Shown here piece by piece: positions 41,948 through 50,559 of a DNA stretch of 58,479 bases. The stretch covers positions 1 through 58,479 of the forward strand of contig NZ_FOWX01000032.1 of the NCBI RefSeq assembly GCF_900115555.1, read 5' to 3'. The stretch comes from Pseudomonas borbori (GTDB taxonomy: Bacteria; Pseudomonadota; Gammaproteobacteria; Pseudomonadales; Pseudomonadaceae). The notes under the pieces are model-generated. The model saw nothing but the letters and a program-made list of their open reading frames with translations, did not search any database and had not been told where the DNA came from. Position numbers and translations under genes: made by a program. Positions within the stretch are counted from its first letter, which is position 1. Each line of letters begins with the position of its first letter.

Positions 41948-43966
41948 TCAGGCGAACTCGGCAAGCCGTAGCGCCGGCATCCCGGACGCCAGCGCGGTGA
42001 CCCGAGCCTCGAAGAATATCTCGCCGTCGATGTCGTTGCGCACGCGATTTTCCTCCAGTTGATACTCGATGCGCGGGCTGTCGGCGCCGGCCTGCCGGGC
42101 CATCTGCTCGGCTTCCTCGGCGGCTAGCGCACGCGCCAGGGCGAGCGCCGCCTCGAGGCTGGCATGATCCACCGGCCCGTGGCGGGTAAACACGCGAAAC
42201 ACCCCGAACATCGGCTGCAGCACGGTGATATGCACGCGCTGCACCACCTCGCCAAACAGCGTGCCCACGGCGTTGGCGACCTCGCCGTGCGGCGGCAGGC
42301 ACAGGCGCACGCCCAGGGCCTCGGCCGCCATCGGGTAGAAACTGGAGGCCGGGCCACCGACTGCCACTACCGGCAGGTCGTCGGCGAAATGCATGCTGAA
42401 CACCGAGCGCGCATCGCGCCCGCCCTGAGGGGTCATGATCAACTCGCTGAGCAGCCGCGCCAGCCGGCCGACGTCGCCGTCCTGGCCGGCATCGTGCAGC
42501 CCGGCCTCGACCAGCTTGGCGCAGATGACCCGGATCACCCGCTGCAACACGTCCCGGGCGGGCGCCTCGGCATCGCCTTCCGGCCAGCTGCCGAAGCCGT
42601 ACTGACGGCGCATCCGGCGTGCCCAGATGCGTGCCGCCAGGCTGGCCGCCTGGGTGTTCCAGTGCCGGGAAAGACCCAGCACGTGGGCGGCGTCCGTCGG
42701 GGTGAAGCCGCTGTAGATGACCAGCCCCTTGCGCTCCAGATGCGCCAGGGCGCGCGCCAGCCAGCGCTCGTCCATGGCCGCCTGTTCGATGTCCACGGGC
42801 CCGGCTTGCAGGCGCTCCCAGGCTGCCTGTTGGTCGGCGCTCAGGTGCCGCAACAAGACCTCATCGTGCTGCAGACGCAGGGCGAAACGGTTATGGCTGC
42901 TGCATGGACGCGACTGCAACTGACGCTCCAGCGCCGCGAGCACCGCCGGATACTGGCTGGCCAGCAGGCTCAGCGGCACCACCCGGCGCGGGCCGATGAC
43001 GATGCCCAGGCCGTTGTCGAAGCTCACCTCGCTGTCGCCACCCAGACCTATGGAGTACAGGCGGATGGCTTCGACCATCGGCCGCCAGTCACCGACCCGG
43101 GCGCCATCGAAGGACAGCTCCGGGCGACCGTTGCGCACCACCGCGATGTCGGTGGTGGTACCGCCCATGTCGGCCACGATCAGGTCGCGATAGCCGCTCA
43201 GGGCGCAGGCTCCGTTGACGCTGGCGGCGGGCCCCGACAGCACGGTACTGATCGGGCGCAACATGGCGCTGCCGGCATTGACCAGCGAACCGTCGCCCTT
43301 GACGATCATCAGCGGCGCCTGGATATCCAGCCTCGCCAGCAGGCCCTGAACCGAGTCGATCAACTGGCTGACCTGGGCGATCATGCGCGCATTCAGCGCC
43401 GCGGTCAGCGCGCGCCGCGGCGCGCCCAGCGACGACGCCAGCTCATGGCCGCAGCTGACCGGCTTGCCGGCCAGGCTGTTGACCAGTTCCTGCACGCGCA
43501 GCTCGTGGCAAGGGTTGCGCACGCTGAAGCTGGCCGAGATGGCGAAGGCCGAAACCCGCTCGCGGTAGGCCAGGATCGCCTGACGTGCCGCGCCCTCGTC
43601 CAGCGCCGCCAGCTCCCGCCCGCCGGCATCGTGGCCGCCGGCCAGCATGACGATGCCTTCCGGCCCCAGCAACTCGGGCAAGCCGCTGGCCTTGAGCTGC
43701 TGGGCGTCGTAGCCGATCAGCAACACGCACACCGGCGAACCCTTGCCCTCCACGGCCGAGTTGGTGGTCAGGGTCGAAGACAGCGACACCATGGCGACCT
43801 CGGCCAGCAACTGCTGCGGCAGCGCCGCCAGCGACTGGCCGATGCCGACGCTCAAATCCAGGCGCGTGGTCAGCCGCTTGGCCGAGGCCACGACCTGGCG
43901 CCGCTCGTCCAACAACACGGCATCGGTGAAGGTGCCGCCGGTATCGATTCCGAGGAAGTAGGCCAT
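41948..43966 (-). CDS. Hydantoinase/oxoprolinase-family ATPase of the methyltransferase cluster
   Basis: A 672-residue protein of the HyuA-type ASKHA ATPase family. Phosphate-1 motif FLGIDTGGTFTDAVLLDE is at the N-terminus and phosphate-2 motif VADMGGTTTDIAVV lies near residue 270. Only the HyuA-like half is present; no HyuB partner is encoded. Being last in the corrinoid methyltransferase unit, it is more likely to serve corrinoid-protein activation or substrate processing than hydantoin cleavage (inference). ATG 43966 gives a start right at the motif; an in-frame ATG 12 bases upstream is possible. Confidence 0.85.
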   Translation of the reverse strand: MAYFLGIDTGGTFTDAVLLDERRQVVASAKRLTTRLDLSVGIGQSLAALPQQLLAEVAMVSLSSTLTTNSAVEGKGSPVCVLLIGYDAQQLKASGLPELLGPEGIVMLAGGHDAGGRELAALDEGAARQAILAYRERVSAFAISASFSVRNPCHELRVQELVNSLAGKPVSCGHELASSLGAPRRALTAALNARMIAQVSQLIDSVQGLLARLDIQAPLMIVKGDGSLVNAGSAMLRPISTVLSGPAASVNGACALSGYRDLIVADMGGTTTDIAVVRNGRPELSFDGARVGDWRPMVEAIRLYSIGLGGDSEVSFDNGLGIVIGPRRVVPLSLLASQYPAVLAALERQLQSRPCSSHNRFALRLQHDEVLLRHLSADQQAAWERLQAGPVDIEQAAMDERWLARALAHLERKGLVIYSGFTPTDAAHVLGLSRHWNTQAASLAARIWARRMRRQYGFGSWPEGDAEAPARDVLQRVIRVICAKLVEAGLHDAGQDGDVGRLARLLSELIMTPQGGRDARSVFSMHFADDLPVVAVGGPASSFYPMAAEALGVRLCLPPHGEVANAVGTLFGEVVQRVHITVLQPMFGVFRVFTRHGPVDHASLEAALALARALAAEEAEQMARQAGADSPRIEYQLEENRVRNDIDGEIFFEARVTALASGMPALRLAEFA

Positions 43967-44110
43967 GCCAGATCTCATTCTTGTGGGGGTAGATGGACCG
44001 CAGTCACAGCACCCGGCGAGGCTCGTCTCTGCTCCTGCCGGCCTGGCGGATGAACGGCGCCGCTGACCAGCCGGACGACGGCAGTCCGCGGTTGATTCCG
44101 GCGCACCGAA

Positions 44111-46132
44111 TCAGCGCGAACGCGAGCGCCGTCCCGTGCCGCGGTTGAGGCTGTTCTGGCTCGGCGTAGGCGGCGGCAGCGTCACCTCTTCTAGCAAATG
44201 AGGGAAGCCATCGCGCTTGTGCGGGATGGCCATGGCCTCGATGAAGTGTTCCTGAAAGCGCGGTTCGACGGCGGTTTCCACCTTCTCGACGCGGCGCACC
44301 AATTCCTCGATTTGCCGCCGCGACTGGCGACTGAGCAGGGCGATGCGCGCCCCGCTGCCGGCGGCATTGCCGGCCAGGGTGACGTGGGCGAGGTCGCAGT
44401 CCGGGATCAGGCCGAGAATCATCGCGTACTTGACGTCGATATGCGCGCCGAAGGCGCCGGCCAGGCGGATGCGCTCGACGCGATCGGTGCCGAACTGCTC
44501 CATCAGCAGCTTGATCCCGGCATAGAGCGCGGCCTTGGCCAGCTGGATGGCGCGAATGTCGTTCTGGGTGATGCACAGGCTGCGGTTGTCGTCCTGGTAC
44601 AGCAGGTAGGCGAAGGCTCGGCCATCGGCCAGCACCCATGGACAGCGCTCGGCCAGGGCGCCGTTGACCACGCCCTCGTGGTTGATGATGCCGGCCAGGA
44701 ACAGCTCGGCGATCACCTCGATGATGCCCGAGCCACAGATGCCGGTGACGCCATGCGCGGCGATCGCCGCGGCGAAGCCGGGCTGGTTCGACCAGAGGTC
44801 GCAGCCGATCACCTTGAAGCGCGGCTCCAGGGTCTCGGGATCGATGCGCACGCGCTCGATGGCGCCCGGCGCGGCGCGTTGGCCGCAGCTGATCTGCGCG
44901 CCCTCGAAGGCCGGCCCGGTCGGGCTGGAAGCCGCCAGCAGGCGCTCGCGGTTGCCCAGGACGATCTCGGCGTTGGTGCCGACGTCGACCAGCAGCATCA
45001 GCTCCTCGCTCAGCTGCGGCGCCTCGGAGAGGATCATCGCGGCGGTGTCGGCACCGACATGCCCGGCGATGCACGGCAGGCCGTAGACCCGCGCGTTGGG
45101 ATGGATGCGCAGGTCGATCTCGCTGGCCCAGAGGCCGTCGATGGCTTCGTCGGAGGCCAGGGCGAAGGGCGCGCCGCCCAGCTCGAGCGGATTGATGCCG
45201 AACACCAGGCTGTGCATGATCGGGTTGCCGACCAGGGTCGCCTCGAGGATGTCCTCCACGCCAATTGCCGCCTGCTGCACCAGCTCCTCGGCCAGCTGGT
45301 TGAGCGCCTCGCGCACCACGCGGGTCATTTCCAGTTCGCCGCCCGGGTTGAGCATGATGTAGGAGACGCGGCTCATCAGGTCCTCGCCGAAACGGATCTG
45401 CGGGTTCATCCGCCCGGCGCTGGCCACCACCTCGCCACTCTGCAGGTCGCACAGGTGGGCGGCAATGGTGGTCGAGCCGACGTCCACCGCCATGCCGTAG
45501 ACCTTCTCCTGCAGGCCGGGCCAGACGGCGATGATCCGCTGGTCGTTGTACACCGCCACCGTGACCTGCCACTGGCCCTGACGCAGGGCCTGCTGCAGCT
45601 GCTGGACCACGCGGATGTCGTTTTCCAGCTGGGGCAGGTGCCATTGGTAGCTGAGGGCGTCCTTGAGGCGGCGCAGGTCGGAGGCCGGCACGTGCATGTC
45701 CGGTTGCTGCACCTCGACCAGGTACAGGCGGATGATCGGATCCAGCTCGATATTCAGCACCTCCGCGCGCTTGCGCACGACCTGGCGGTGTACCTGGCTG
45801 GACGGCGGCACATCGATCACCGCATCGCCCAGCAGCCGGCTCGCGCAGCTCAGCCGGCGACCCGGATCGAGCACGCCGCGACGCTGTTCCCAGGCCTGCT
45901 CGGTGGCGCTTTTGTCGCTCAGGTGGCTGGCGGCGGACGTCACCCCGTGCTTGGCGAAACTGCCTTCGCACAGGTCGACCTGGCAACGGCCGCAGAGGCC
46001 GCGACCGCCGCACACCGAGTCGATATCGACCCCCAGCGCCCGGGCGGCTTCCAGCACCGGGGTGCCCAGGGGAAAGCGGCCGCGGTGGCCGGACGGAGTG
46101 AAGACGACAAGTGCATCCTCGGGTATGGACAC
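44111..46132 (-). CDS. Corrinoid reductive activator (2Fe-2S + ASKHA, RACo/RamA-like)
   Basis: A 673-residue protein. An N-terminal plant-type 2Fe-2S ferredoxin domain has Cys41, Cys47, Cys50 and Cys96 (CGGRGLCGRC then LSCASRL). A C-terminal ASKHA ATP-binding domain of the DUF4445 type follows, with YGMAVDVGSTTIAAHLCDL and LLVDVGTNAEIVLG. In acetogens such proteins use ATP and a low-potential electron to rescue inactive Co(II) corrinoid proteins to Co(I). The start is GTG 46132: GAGGAG lies 6 bases upstream. Downstream of the MtrH-like gene in the same unit. Confidence 0.92.
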   Translation of the reverse strand: MSIPEDALVVFTPSGHRGRFPLGTPVLEAARALGVDIDSVCGGRGLCGRCQVDLCEGSFAKHGVTSAASHLSDKSATEQAWEQRRGVLDPGRRLSCASRLLGDAVIDVPPSSQVHRQVVRKRAEVLNIELDPIIRLYLVEVQQPDMHVPASDLRRLKDALSYQWHLPQLENDIRVVQQLQQALRQGQWQVTVAVYNDQRIIAVWPGLQEKVYGMAVDVGSTTIAAHLCDLQSGEVVASAGRMNPQIRFGEDLMSRVSYIMLNPGGELEMTRVVREALNQLAEELVQQAAIGVEDILEATLVGNPIMHSLVFGINPLELGGAPFALASDEAIDGLWASEIDLRIHPNARVYGLPCIAGHVGADTAAMILSEAPQLSEELMLLVDVGTNAEIVLGNRERLLAASSPTGPAFEGAQISCGQRAAPGAIERVRIDPETLEPRFKVIGCDLWSNQPGFAAAIAAHGVTGICGSGIIEVIAELFLAGIINHEGVVNGALAERCPWVLADGRAFAYLLYQDDNRSLCITQNDIRAIQLAKAALYAGIKLLMEQFGTDRVERIRLAGAFGAHIDVKYAMILGLIPDCDLAHVTLAGNAAGSGARIALLSRQSRRQIEELVRRVEKVETAVEPRFQEHFIEAMAIPHKRDGFPHLLEEVTLPPPTPSQNSLNRGTGRRSRSR

Positions 46133-46211
46133 GGCGTGCTCCTCGATTGTTCGGGCGAAGACGAACGGGAGCCCCGTCTTGGGGCCCCTGGTTGATGCGG
46201 CGGAGTACCCC

Positions 46212-47117
46212 TCAGGAAGTGGTGCGCCGCCGGGTCTCGCGACGGCCGCGGGCGCCATCGGAGGATGCGGCCGGCGGTTCGCGGAACTTCTGGATCCAGC
46301 GCATGCAGTCCGGGTCATGGCCCATCATCACGTCGGCACCCAGGATCGCCGCCATGATCTCGCCGTGCAGGGGGTTGGTGATGGCCGAGGTCATGCCGGA
46401 GGCGATCGCCATGCTCATGAAGGCGGCATTCACGCCGTTGCGGTTGGGCAGGCCGAAGCTGACGTTGGAGGCGCCGCAGGTGGTGTTGACCTTCAGCTCG
46501 CGCTGCAGCCGATGGCACAGCGCGAACACCTGGCGGCCGGCGCTGCCGACCGCGCCGATCGGCATGACCAGCGGATCGACCACCACGTCGCAGGCGGGAA
46601 TGCCATGATCGGCCGCCCGCTCGACGATCTTCTTGGCGATGGCGAAGCGCACGTCGGGGTCGTGGGAGATGCCGGTTTCGTCGTTGCTGATCGCCACCAC
46701 CGCGGCGCCGTATTTCTTCACCAGCGGCAGCACCCGTTCCAGGCTTTCGTCCTCGCCGGTCACCGAGTTGACCAGGGCCTTGCCCTGGTACACCGCCAGG
46801 CCGGCTTCCAGGGCGGCGATGATCGAGGAGTCGATGCACAGCGGCACGTCGGTCAGCGACTGCACCAGCTGGATGGTCTTGGCCAGGATCGCCGGTTCGT
46901 CGGCCAGCGGAATGCCGGCGTTGACGTCGAGCATGTGCGCGCCCGCCGCCAGCTGCGCTTCGACGTCGAGGATCACTCGGGAGAAGTCGCCGGCGGCCAT
47001 TTCCGCGGCGAGCAGCTTGCGCCCGGTAGGGTTGATGCGCTCGCCGATGACCACGAAGGGCCGCTCGAAGCCGAGCACCACTTCCTTCTTGTGTGAGCTG
47101 ATGATGGTATCTGTCAT
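46212..47117 (-). CDS. MtrH-like methyltetrahydrofolate:corrinoid methyltransferase
   Basis: A 301-residue pterin-binding TIM barrel of the dihydropteroate-synthase-like family (AcsE/MtrH/MtgA group). Family features are FVVIGERINPTGRK, GAHMLDVNAGIPLADE, PLCIDSS, the Asn-containing LVNSVTGEDE and TTCGASNVSFGLPNR. The expected reaction is transfer of methyl from the methylated corrinoid protein to THF. It is too short and in the wrong context for MetH or folP. Spaced 54 bases from metF and 79 from the activator gene. Confidence 0.92.
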   Translation of the reverse strand: MTDTIISSHKKEVVLGFERPFVVIGERINPTGRKLLAAEMAAGDFSRVILDVEAQLAAGAHMLDVNAGIPLADEPAILAKTIQLVQSLTDVPLCIDSSIIAALEAGLAVYQGKALVNSVTGEDESLERVLPLVKKYGAAVVAISNDETGISHDPDVRFAIAKKIVERAADHGIPACDVVVDPLVMPIGAVGSAGRQVFALCHRLQRELKVNTTCGASNVSFGLPNRNGVNAAFMSMAIASGMTSAITNPLHGEIMAAILGADVMMGHDPDCMRWIQKFREPPAASSDGARGRRETRRRTTS

Positions 47118-47171
47118 GACACGTCCTCGATTATTGATGGGGGCCTGTGACCCGGGGTTATGTGCAGCGGA

Positions 47172-48236
47172 TTACTTGCATACGGCTTGCGCCGGTTGGG
47201 CGCTCGCCTGCGGCGACTGCGGGTTGAGCTGGGCGGGGTTGTCGCGCCCCGGATACCAGGGCACACGGCCCTCGAGCACGCCGGTGGCCTGGATGATTTC
47301 CGCGACGGCTTCCTCCTGCCGGTAGGCCATGATGTGCGCGCCGCTGACGCCCTTGATCTCGCGGATCTGCTGCAGCAGGTCCATGCACAGGCGCTTGCCC
47401 TCCTCCTTCTGTTTGCTGGCGCCCTGCAGGCGCTTGATCACCGCGTCCGGAATATGCACGCCCGGGACGTTCTCGCGGATCCACAGGGCGCTCTTGGCCG
47501 AGGCCAACGGGCCAACGCCGACCAGGATATGCACCCGGTCCGGCCCTTCCAGCAGGCCGAGATCGCCGACTTTGCTCATGAACTGCTTGAGCAGGTCGAT
47601 ATCGAAGCAGTACTGGGTCTGGATGAACTGTGCGCCGGCCGCCACCTTCTTCGCCAGGCGGTGCGGGCGCCAGTCATAGGGCGGCACGAACGGGTTCTCG
47701 GCGGCGCCGAGGAACACCCGCGGCGGCGTGACTATCTTGCGCCCGCTCTGGAAGCGGCAGTCGTCGCGCATGCCGCGGGCGATTTCCAGCAGCGACATCG
47801 AGTCCAGGTCGAATACCGGCTTGGCCTGGGGATGATCGCCGGCCTGCACGCCGTCGCCGGTCAGGCAGAGGATGTTGGCGGCGCCCATTGCGGCGCCGCC
47901 GAGGATCTCGCCCTGGATGGCGATGCGGTTACGGTCGCGGCAGGAGATCTGCATGATGGTGGCGTAGCCGACGCGGGTCAGCAGCGAACAGACGCCGACG
48001 CTGGACATGTGGCAGTTGGCCCCCGAACCGTCGGTGGCATTGATGGCATCGACGTAGCCGTCGAAGATCGCCGCGCGCTTGAGCACCTCGCCCGGATCGG
48101 CGGAGTCCGGCGGATCGATTTCCGAGGTGATGGCGAATTTGCCGGCACGCAGCACCCGCTCCAGCCGGCCGGGCGAGACGTGGCCGGGCAGGATCGGCAG
48201 GGAATAGCCGGGAACCGGCTCGTCGTCGAATTTCAT
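47172..48236 (-). CDS. metF: Methylenetetrahydrofolate reductase-like protein (MetF)
   Basis: A 354-residue TIM-barrel flavoprotein of the MetF family. Segments: FAITSEIDPPDSADPGEVLKRA, DAINATDGSGANCHMSS, LCLTGDGVQAGDHP and GAQFIQTQYCFDIDLLKQF. In this setting it would oxidise methyl-THF to methylene-THF, the reverse of its methionine-pathway direction (inference). The ATG overlaps the MetV gene stop as ATGA, indicating a MetF-MetV complex like that in acetogens. Confidence 0.92.
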   Translation of the reverse strand: MKFDDEPVPGYSLPILPGHVSPGRLERVLRAGKFAITSEIDPPDSADPGEVLKRAAIFDGYVDAINATDGSGANCHMSSVGVCSLLTRVGYATIMQISCRDRNRIAIQGEILGGAAMGAANILCLTGDGVQAGDHPQAKPVFDLDSMSLLEIARGMRDDCRFQSGRKIVTPPRVFLGAAENPFVPPYDWRPHRLAKKVAAGAQFIQTQYCFDIDLLKQFMSKVGDLGLLEGPDRVHILVGVGPLASAKSALWIRENVPGVHIPDAVIKRLQGASKQKEEGKRLCMDLLQQIREIKGVSGAHIMAYRQEEAVAEIIQATGVLEGRVPWYPGRDNPAQLNPQSPQASAQPAQAVCK

Positions 48237-48700
48237 TGCACCCGCTCCTCGTTTCGTTGTGTCTGCTGACGGACCACGCTCAGCCAGGAGGACGTCCCCC
48301 TGAGCCGGAAGTCGACCGGTTGCTGCACCACCTGGATGCGCTCGCCCGCCTGCATGTTGCGGCTGCCGGCCCAGGCCTCGACCCAGACGCATTTCATTTC
48401 CGGCTTCACTTCGCAGTGGCCGTTGCTGCGCACCCCGCCGCAGGGACCGTTGCGCAGATTCTTCGGGCAGTTCATCGGGCACGACATGCCGGTCGAGCTC
48501 AACACGCACTGGCCGCACATCTGGCAGTCGAACAGCAGGCCCTTGACGCGCTTCTCGACGGCCCGCATGGGCGCCTCGACCCGGGCATAACCCAGGCGCC
48601 GCCACAGTGGATGCAGCTTCAGCAGGATCGGCTCGAAGCTGCGGTAGAGGGTTTCAAACATTCTGGAGTGGCGAACCACCCAACGACGAACCTTGTACAT
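48233..48700 (-). CDS. MetV-like zinc/Fe-S partner of MetF
   Basis: A 155-residue protein matching the 'methylenetetrahydrofolate reductase C-terminal' (MetV) family. Cysteines at 59, 62, 65, 74, 78, 87, 96 and 104 (DCQMCGQC...SCPMNC...GPCGG) suggest bound metal clusters. In acetogens MetV partners MetF and may accept or donate electrons. Aerobes usually use MetF alone, so MetV here marks the methyl-oxidation role. ATGA overlap with metF. Confidence 0.9.
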   Translation of the reverse strand: MYKVRRWVVRHSRMFETLYRSFEPILLKLHPLWRRLGYARVEAPMRAVEKRVKGLLFDCQMCGQCVLSSTGMSCPMNCPKNLRNGPCGGVRSNGHCEVKPEMKCVWVEAWAGSRNMQAGERIQVVQQPVDFRLRGTSSWLSVVRQQTQRNEERVQ

Positions 48701-48753
48701 GGCATCTATCCTGGCCCGTGGCCGGGCAATGAGTTGTGCGTGGTGGTGAGGCT

Positions 48754-49065
48754 TCAGTCAGCCGCCTGGGCGCTCAGGCCCTTGTTTCTGATCAGCCGCT
48801 CCAGGTCGTCATCGCTATGGCGCGCATCTATGCGTGCCGCCGCGGCCTCGGCTTCGGCCTGCAGGTCGTCACCGCAGGCAATCGGTTCGCAGCGCCGCCA
48901 GTCGGCCAGGTAGGCCGCCGAACCGCCCTTGCCGGCGCGCATGGCCGCGCGGTCGATGGCCTCCTGAAAACGCTGGGACAGCTGCAGGCGGGCACTGTCG
49001 CGACCCTGCTTGACGATCACCTGCGCCGGAATATCGCGCCAGTAAACGATGATCAGTTTGGCCAT
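48754..49065 (-). CDS. Small 'virulence factor' domain protein (PF13769-like)
   Basis: A 103-residue soluble protein with the family opening MAKLIIVYWRDIPAQVIVK and ending in a helical region rich in Asp and Glu. The family name is historical; members lie beside MttB-type methyltransferase genes in other proteobacteria, as far as I recall. The start at 49065 overlaps the DUF1638 gene by 13 bases, so the two are probably translated together. No catalytic motif is visible. It may be a folding or assembly factor of the corrinoid system (speculative). Confidence 0.75.
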   Translation of the reverse strand: MAKLIIVYWRDIPAQVIVKQGRDSARLQLSQRFQEAIDRAAMRAGKGGSAAYLADWRRCEPIACGDDLQAEAEAAAARIDARHSDDDLERLIRNKGLSAQAAD

Positions 49066-49661
49066 GGCCGTTCCTCCTCGATGAAGCGAACCAATGAGCT
49101 GTGCAGGCCGCCATAACCGCAAAGGCGCTGCTCGAAGGCCAGGCCCAGGCGTGCCGCAGCCTGCCGGGCACGCTCCAGCAGCAGCGGGTCTTCGCGCTGG
49201 GCCAGATAGACCAGGCGCCGGTAGTTGCCGAAGTACAGCGCCGCCAGTTGCGGGTGCCGGTCGAGGCCCAGTTCGGCCACGACCAGCCGATCGAAATGCC
49301 GCGCCAGGAAATCGGTCAGGTAGAAAGTGCCGGGTTCGGCCTCGGCCAGTTCGGCGAAAATCTGCGGTCCGGCATAGAACTCGTAGCAATGCGCGCCGGC
49401 CAGCCGCTGCACGCCATGCGCCTCGAGCACCAGGTCGAGCAGCCCGCCGGTGCCGCAGTCGGCATAGGCGACGAACACCCGTTCGCGCGTCCGGTCGACC
49501 TGTTCCAGCTTGCACCGCACCGCCTCGGGGATGCGCTCGGGATGGTTGTGCAGTTCCGCGGGCAGACACTCCACCCGCACCTGCGTCCAGGCATTGGCCC
49601 TGATCACTGCGGTGATCTCCCGGGCCAGGGCGCCGCAGGCGATGATCAGCAAGGGCTGCAT
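49053..49661 (-). CDS. DUF1638 protein
   Basis: A 202-residue protein of unknown function. Conserved-looking cysteines occur at 9 (IIACGALA), 69 (YADCGTGG), 92 (HCYEFYAG) and 181 (LCGYGG), which could bind a metal or cluster. DUF1638 genes accompany methylamine methyltransferase genes in methanogens and bacteria. It lies 15 bases after the corrinoid protein gene, so it probably handles or matures that protein (inference). Confidence 0.85.
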   Translation of the reverse strand: MQPLLIIACGALAREITAVIRANAWTQVRVECLPAELHNHPERIPEAVRCKLEQVDRTRERVFVAYADCGTGGLLDLVLEAHGVQRLAGAHCYEFYAGPQIFAELAEAEPGTFYLTDFLARHFDRLVVAELGLDRHPQLAALYFGNYRRLVYLAQREDPLLLERARQAAARLGLAFEQRLCGYGGLHSSLVRFIEEERPWPN

Positions 49662-49676
49662 GGCCGCCGCTCCCGA

Positions 49677-50375
49677 TCAGGCCGCGCGCCGACGGGCGAT
49701 CAGTTCCTTGGCCATGTCCACGGCGACCCCGGCATCGCGGCAATAGACATCGGCGCCGACCGCCTTGCCGAACTCTTCATTGAGCGGCGCGCCGCCGACC
49801 ATCACGATGTAGTCGTCGCGTATGCCTTTTTCCACCAGGGTGTCGATCACCACCTTCATGTAGGACATGGTGGTGGTCAGCAGCGCCGACAGGCCGAGGA
49901 TGTCCGGCTTATGTTTTTCCAGCGCCGCAATATATTCCTCGACCGGGATGTTGATGCCGATGTCGATCACCTCGAAGCCGGCACCCTCCATCATCATGCA
50001 CACCAGGTTCTTGCCGATGTCGTGGATGTCGCCTTTGACCGTGCCGATCACGATCTTGCCGACCGATTCGGCACCGGCCTGGCTGAGCAGCGGACGCAGC
50101 ACTTCCATGCCGCCCTTCATGGCGTTGGCCGCCATCAGCACTTCCGGGACGAACAGGATGCCGTCGCGGAAGTCGACGCCGACGATGCCCATGCCGCCGA
50201 CCAGGGCCTCGTCCAGCACCTTGCTGGCGCTCCAGCCACGCGCCAGGAGAATCTCGGTGCTTTCCACCACCTCCTCACGCAGGCCGTTATAGAGGTCGTC
50301 ATGTACTTGCTCGACGAGCTCGTCGTCAGGCAGATCGTTGAGATCGAAATCTTCTTCGTTGAACTGTTCGGTCAT
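49677..50375 (-). CDS. Methyltransferase cognate corrinoid protein (MttC-like)
   Basis: A 232-residue cobalamin-binding protein. A four-helix cap domain (about 20-100) is followed by a Rossmann-type B12 domain (about 105-228). The DxHxxG motif is exact: Asp116-Ile-His118-Asp-Ile-Gly121, giving His118 as lower axial ligand. The family's SALLTTTMSYM and GGAPLNEEFG segments are present. It should shuttle methyl from the MttB-like enzyme to the MtrH-like enzyme. It is the first gene of the minus unit, reading from the shared regulatory gap. Confidence 0.95.
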   Translation of the reverse strand: MTEQFNEEDFDLNDLPDDELVEQVHDDLYNGLREEVVESTEILLARGWSASKVLDEALVGGMGIVGVDFRDGILFVPEVLMAANAMKGGMEVLRPLLSQAGAESVGKIVIGTVKGDIHDIGKNLVCMMMEGAGFEVIDIGINIPVEEYIAALEKHKPDILGLSALLTTTMSYMKVVIDTLVEKGIRDDYIVMVGGAPLNEEFGKAVGADVYCRDAGVAVDMAKELIARRRAA

Positions 50376-50526
50376 GGCAATTGACTCCCCGAAAACAAGA
50401 CATCTGAGTTGCGCCGGACGGCGCTATTGAGTTCGCAGAGTAGGGTCAGAAAGTCACGCCAGTAACCACATGGACGACGCGGACATATCGATAAGCGACC
50501 AATTCAAAGACGCGCCTGAGGAAAAA

Positions 50527-50543
50527 TTTTACGTTTCGTAAAA
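50527..50543. promoter_or_regulatory. Inverted repeat TTTTACG-TTT-CGTAAAA
   Basis: Perfect 7-bp arms with a 3-base spacer, ending two bases before the ANR box. Its size and symmetry suit a dimeric regulator; the regulator is unknown. Confidence 0.5.
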
Positions 50544-50545
50544 CC

Positions 50546-50559
50546 TTGATCTAGATCAA
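50546..50559. promoter_or_regulatory. ANR/FNR-type box
   Basis: TTGATCTAGATCAA matches the consensus TTGAT-N4-ATCAA exactly and is fully palindromic. It lies 171 bases before the corrinoid-protein start and 186 bases before purU2, so it could serve either promoter. ANR (or Dnr) is the Pseudomonas low-oxygen activator. I could not place convincing -10 boxes at canonical spacing. Confidence 0.75.
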
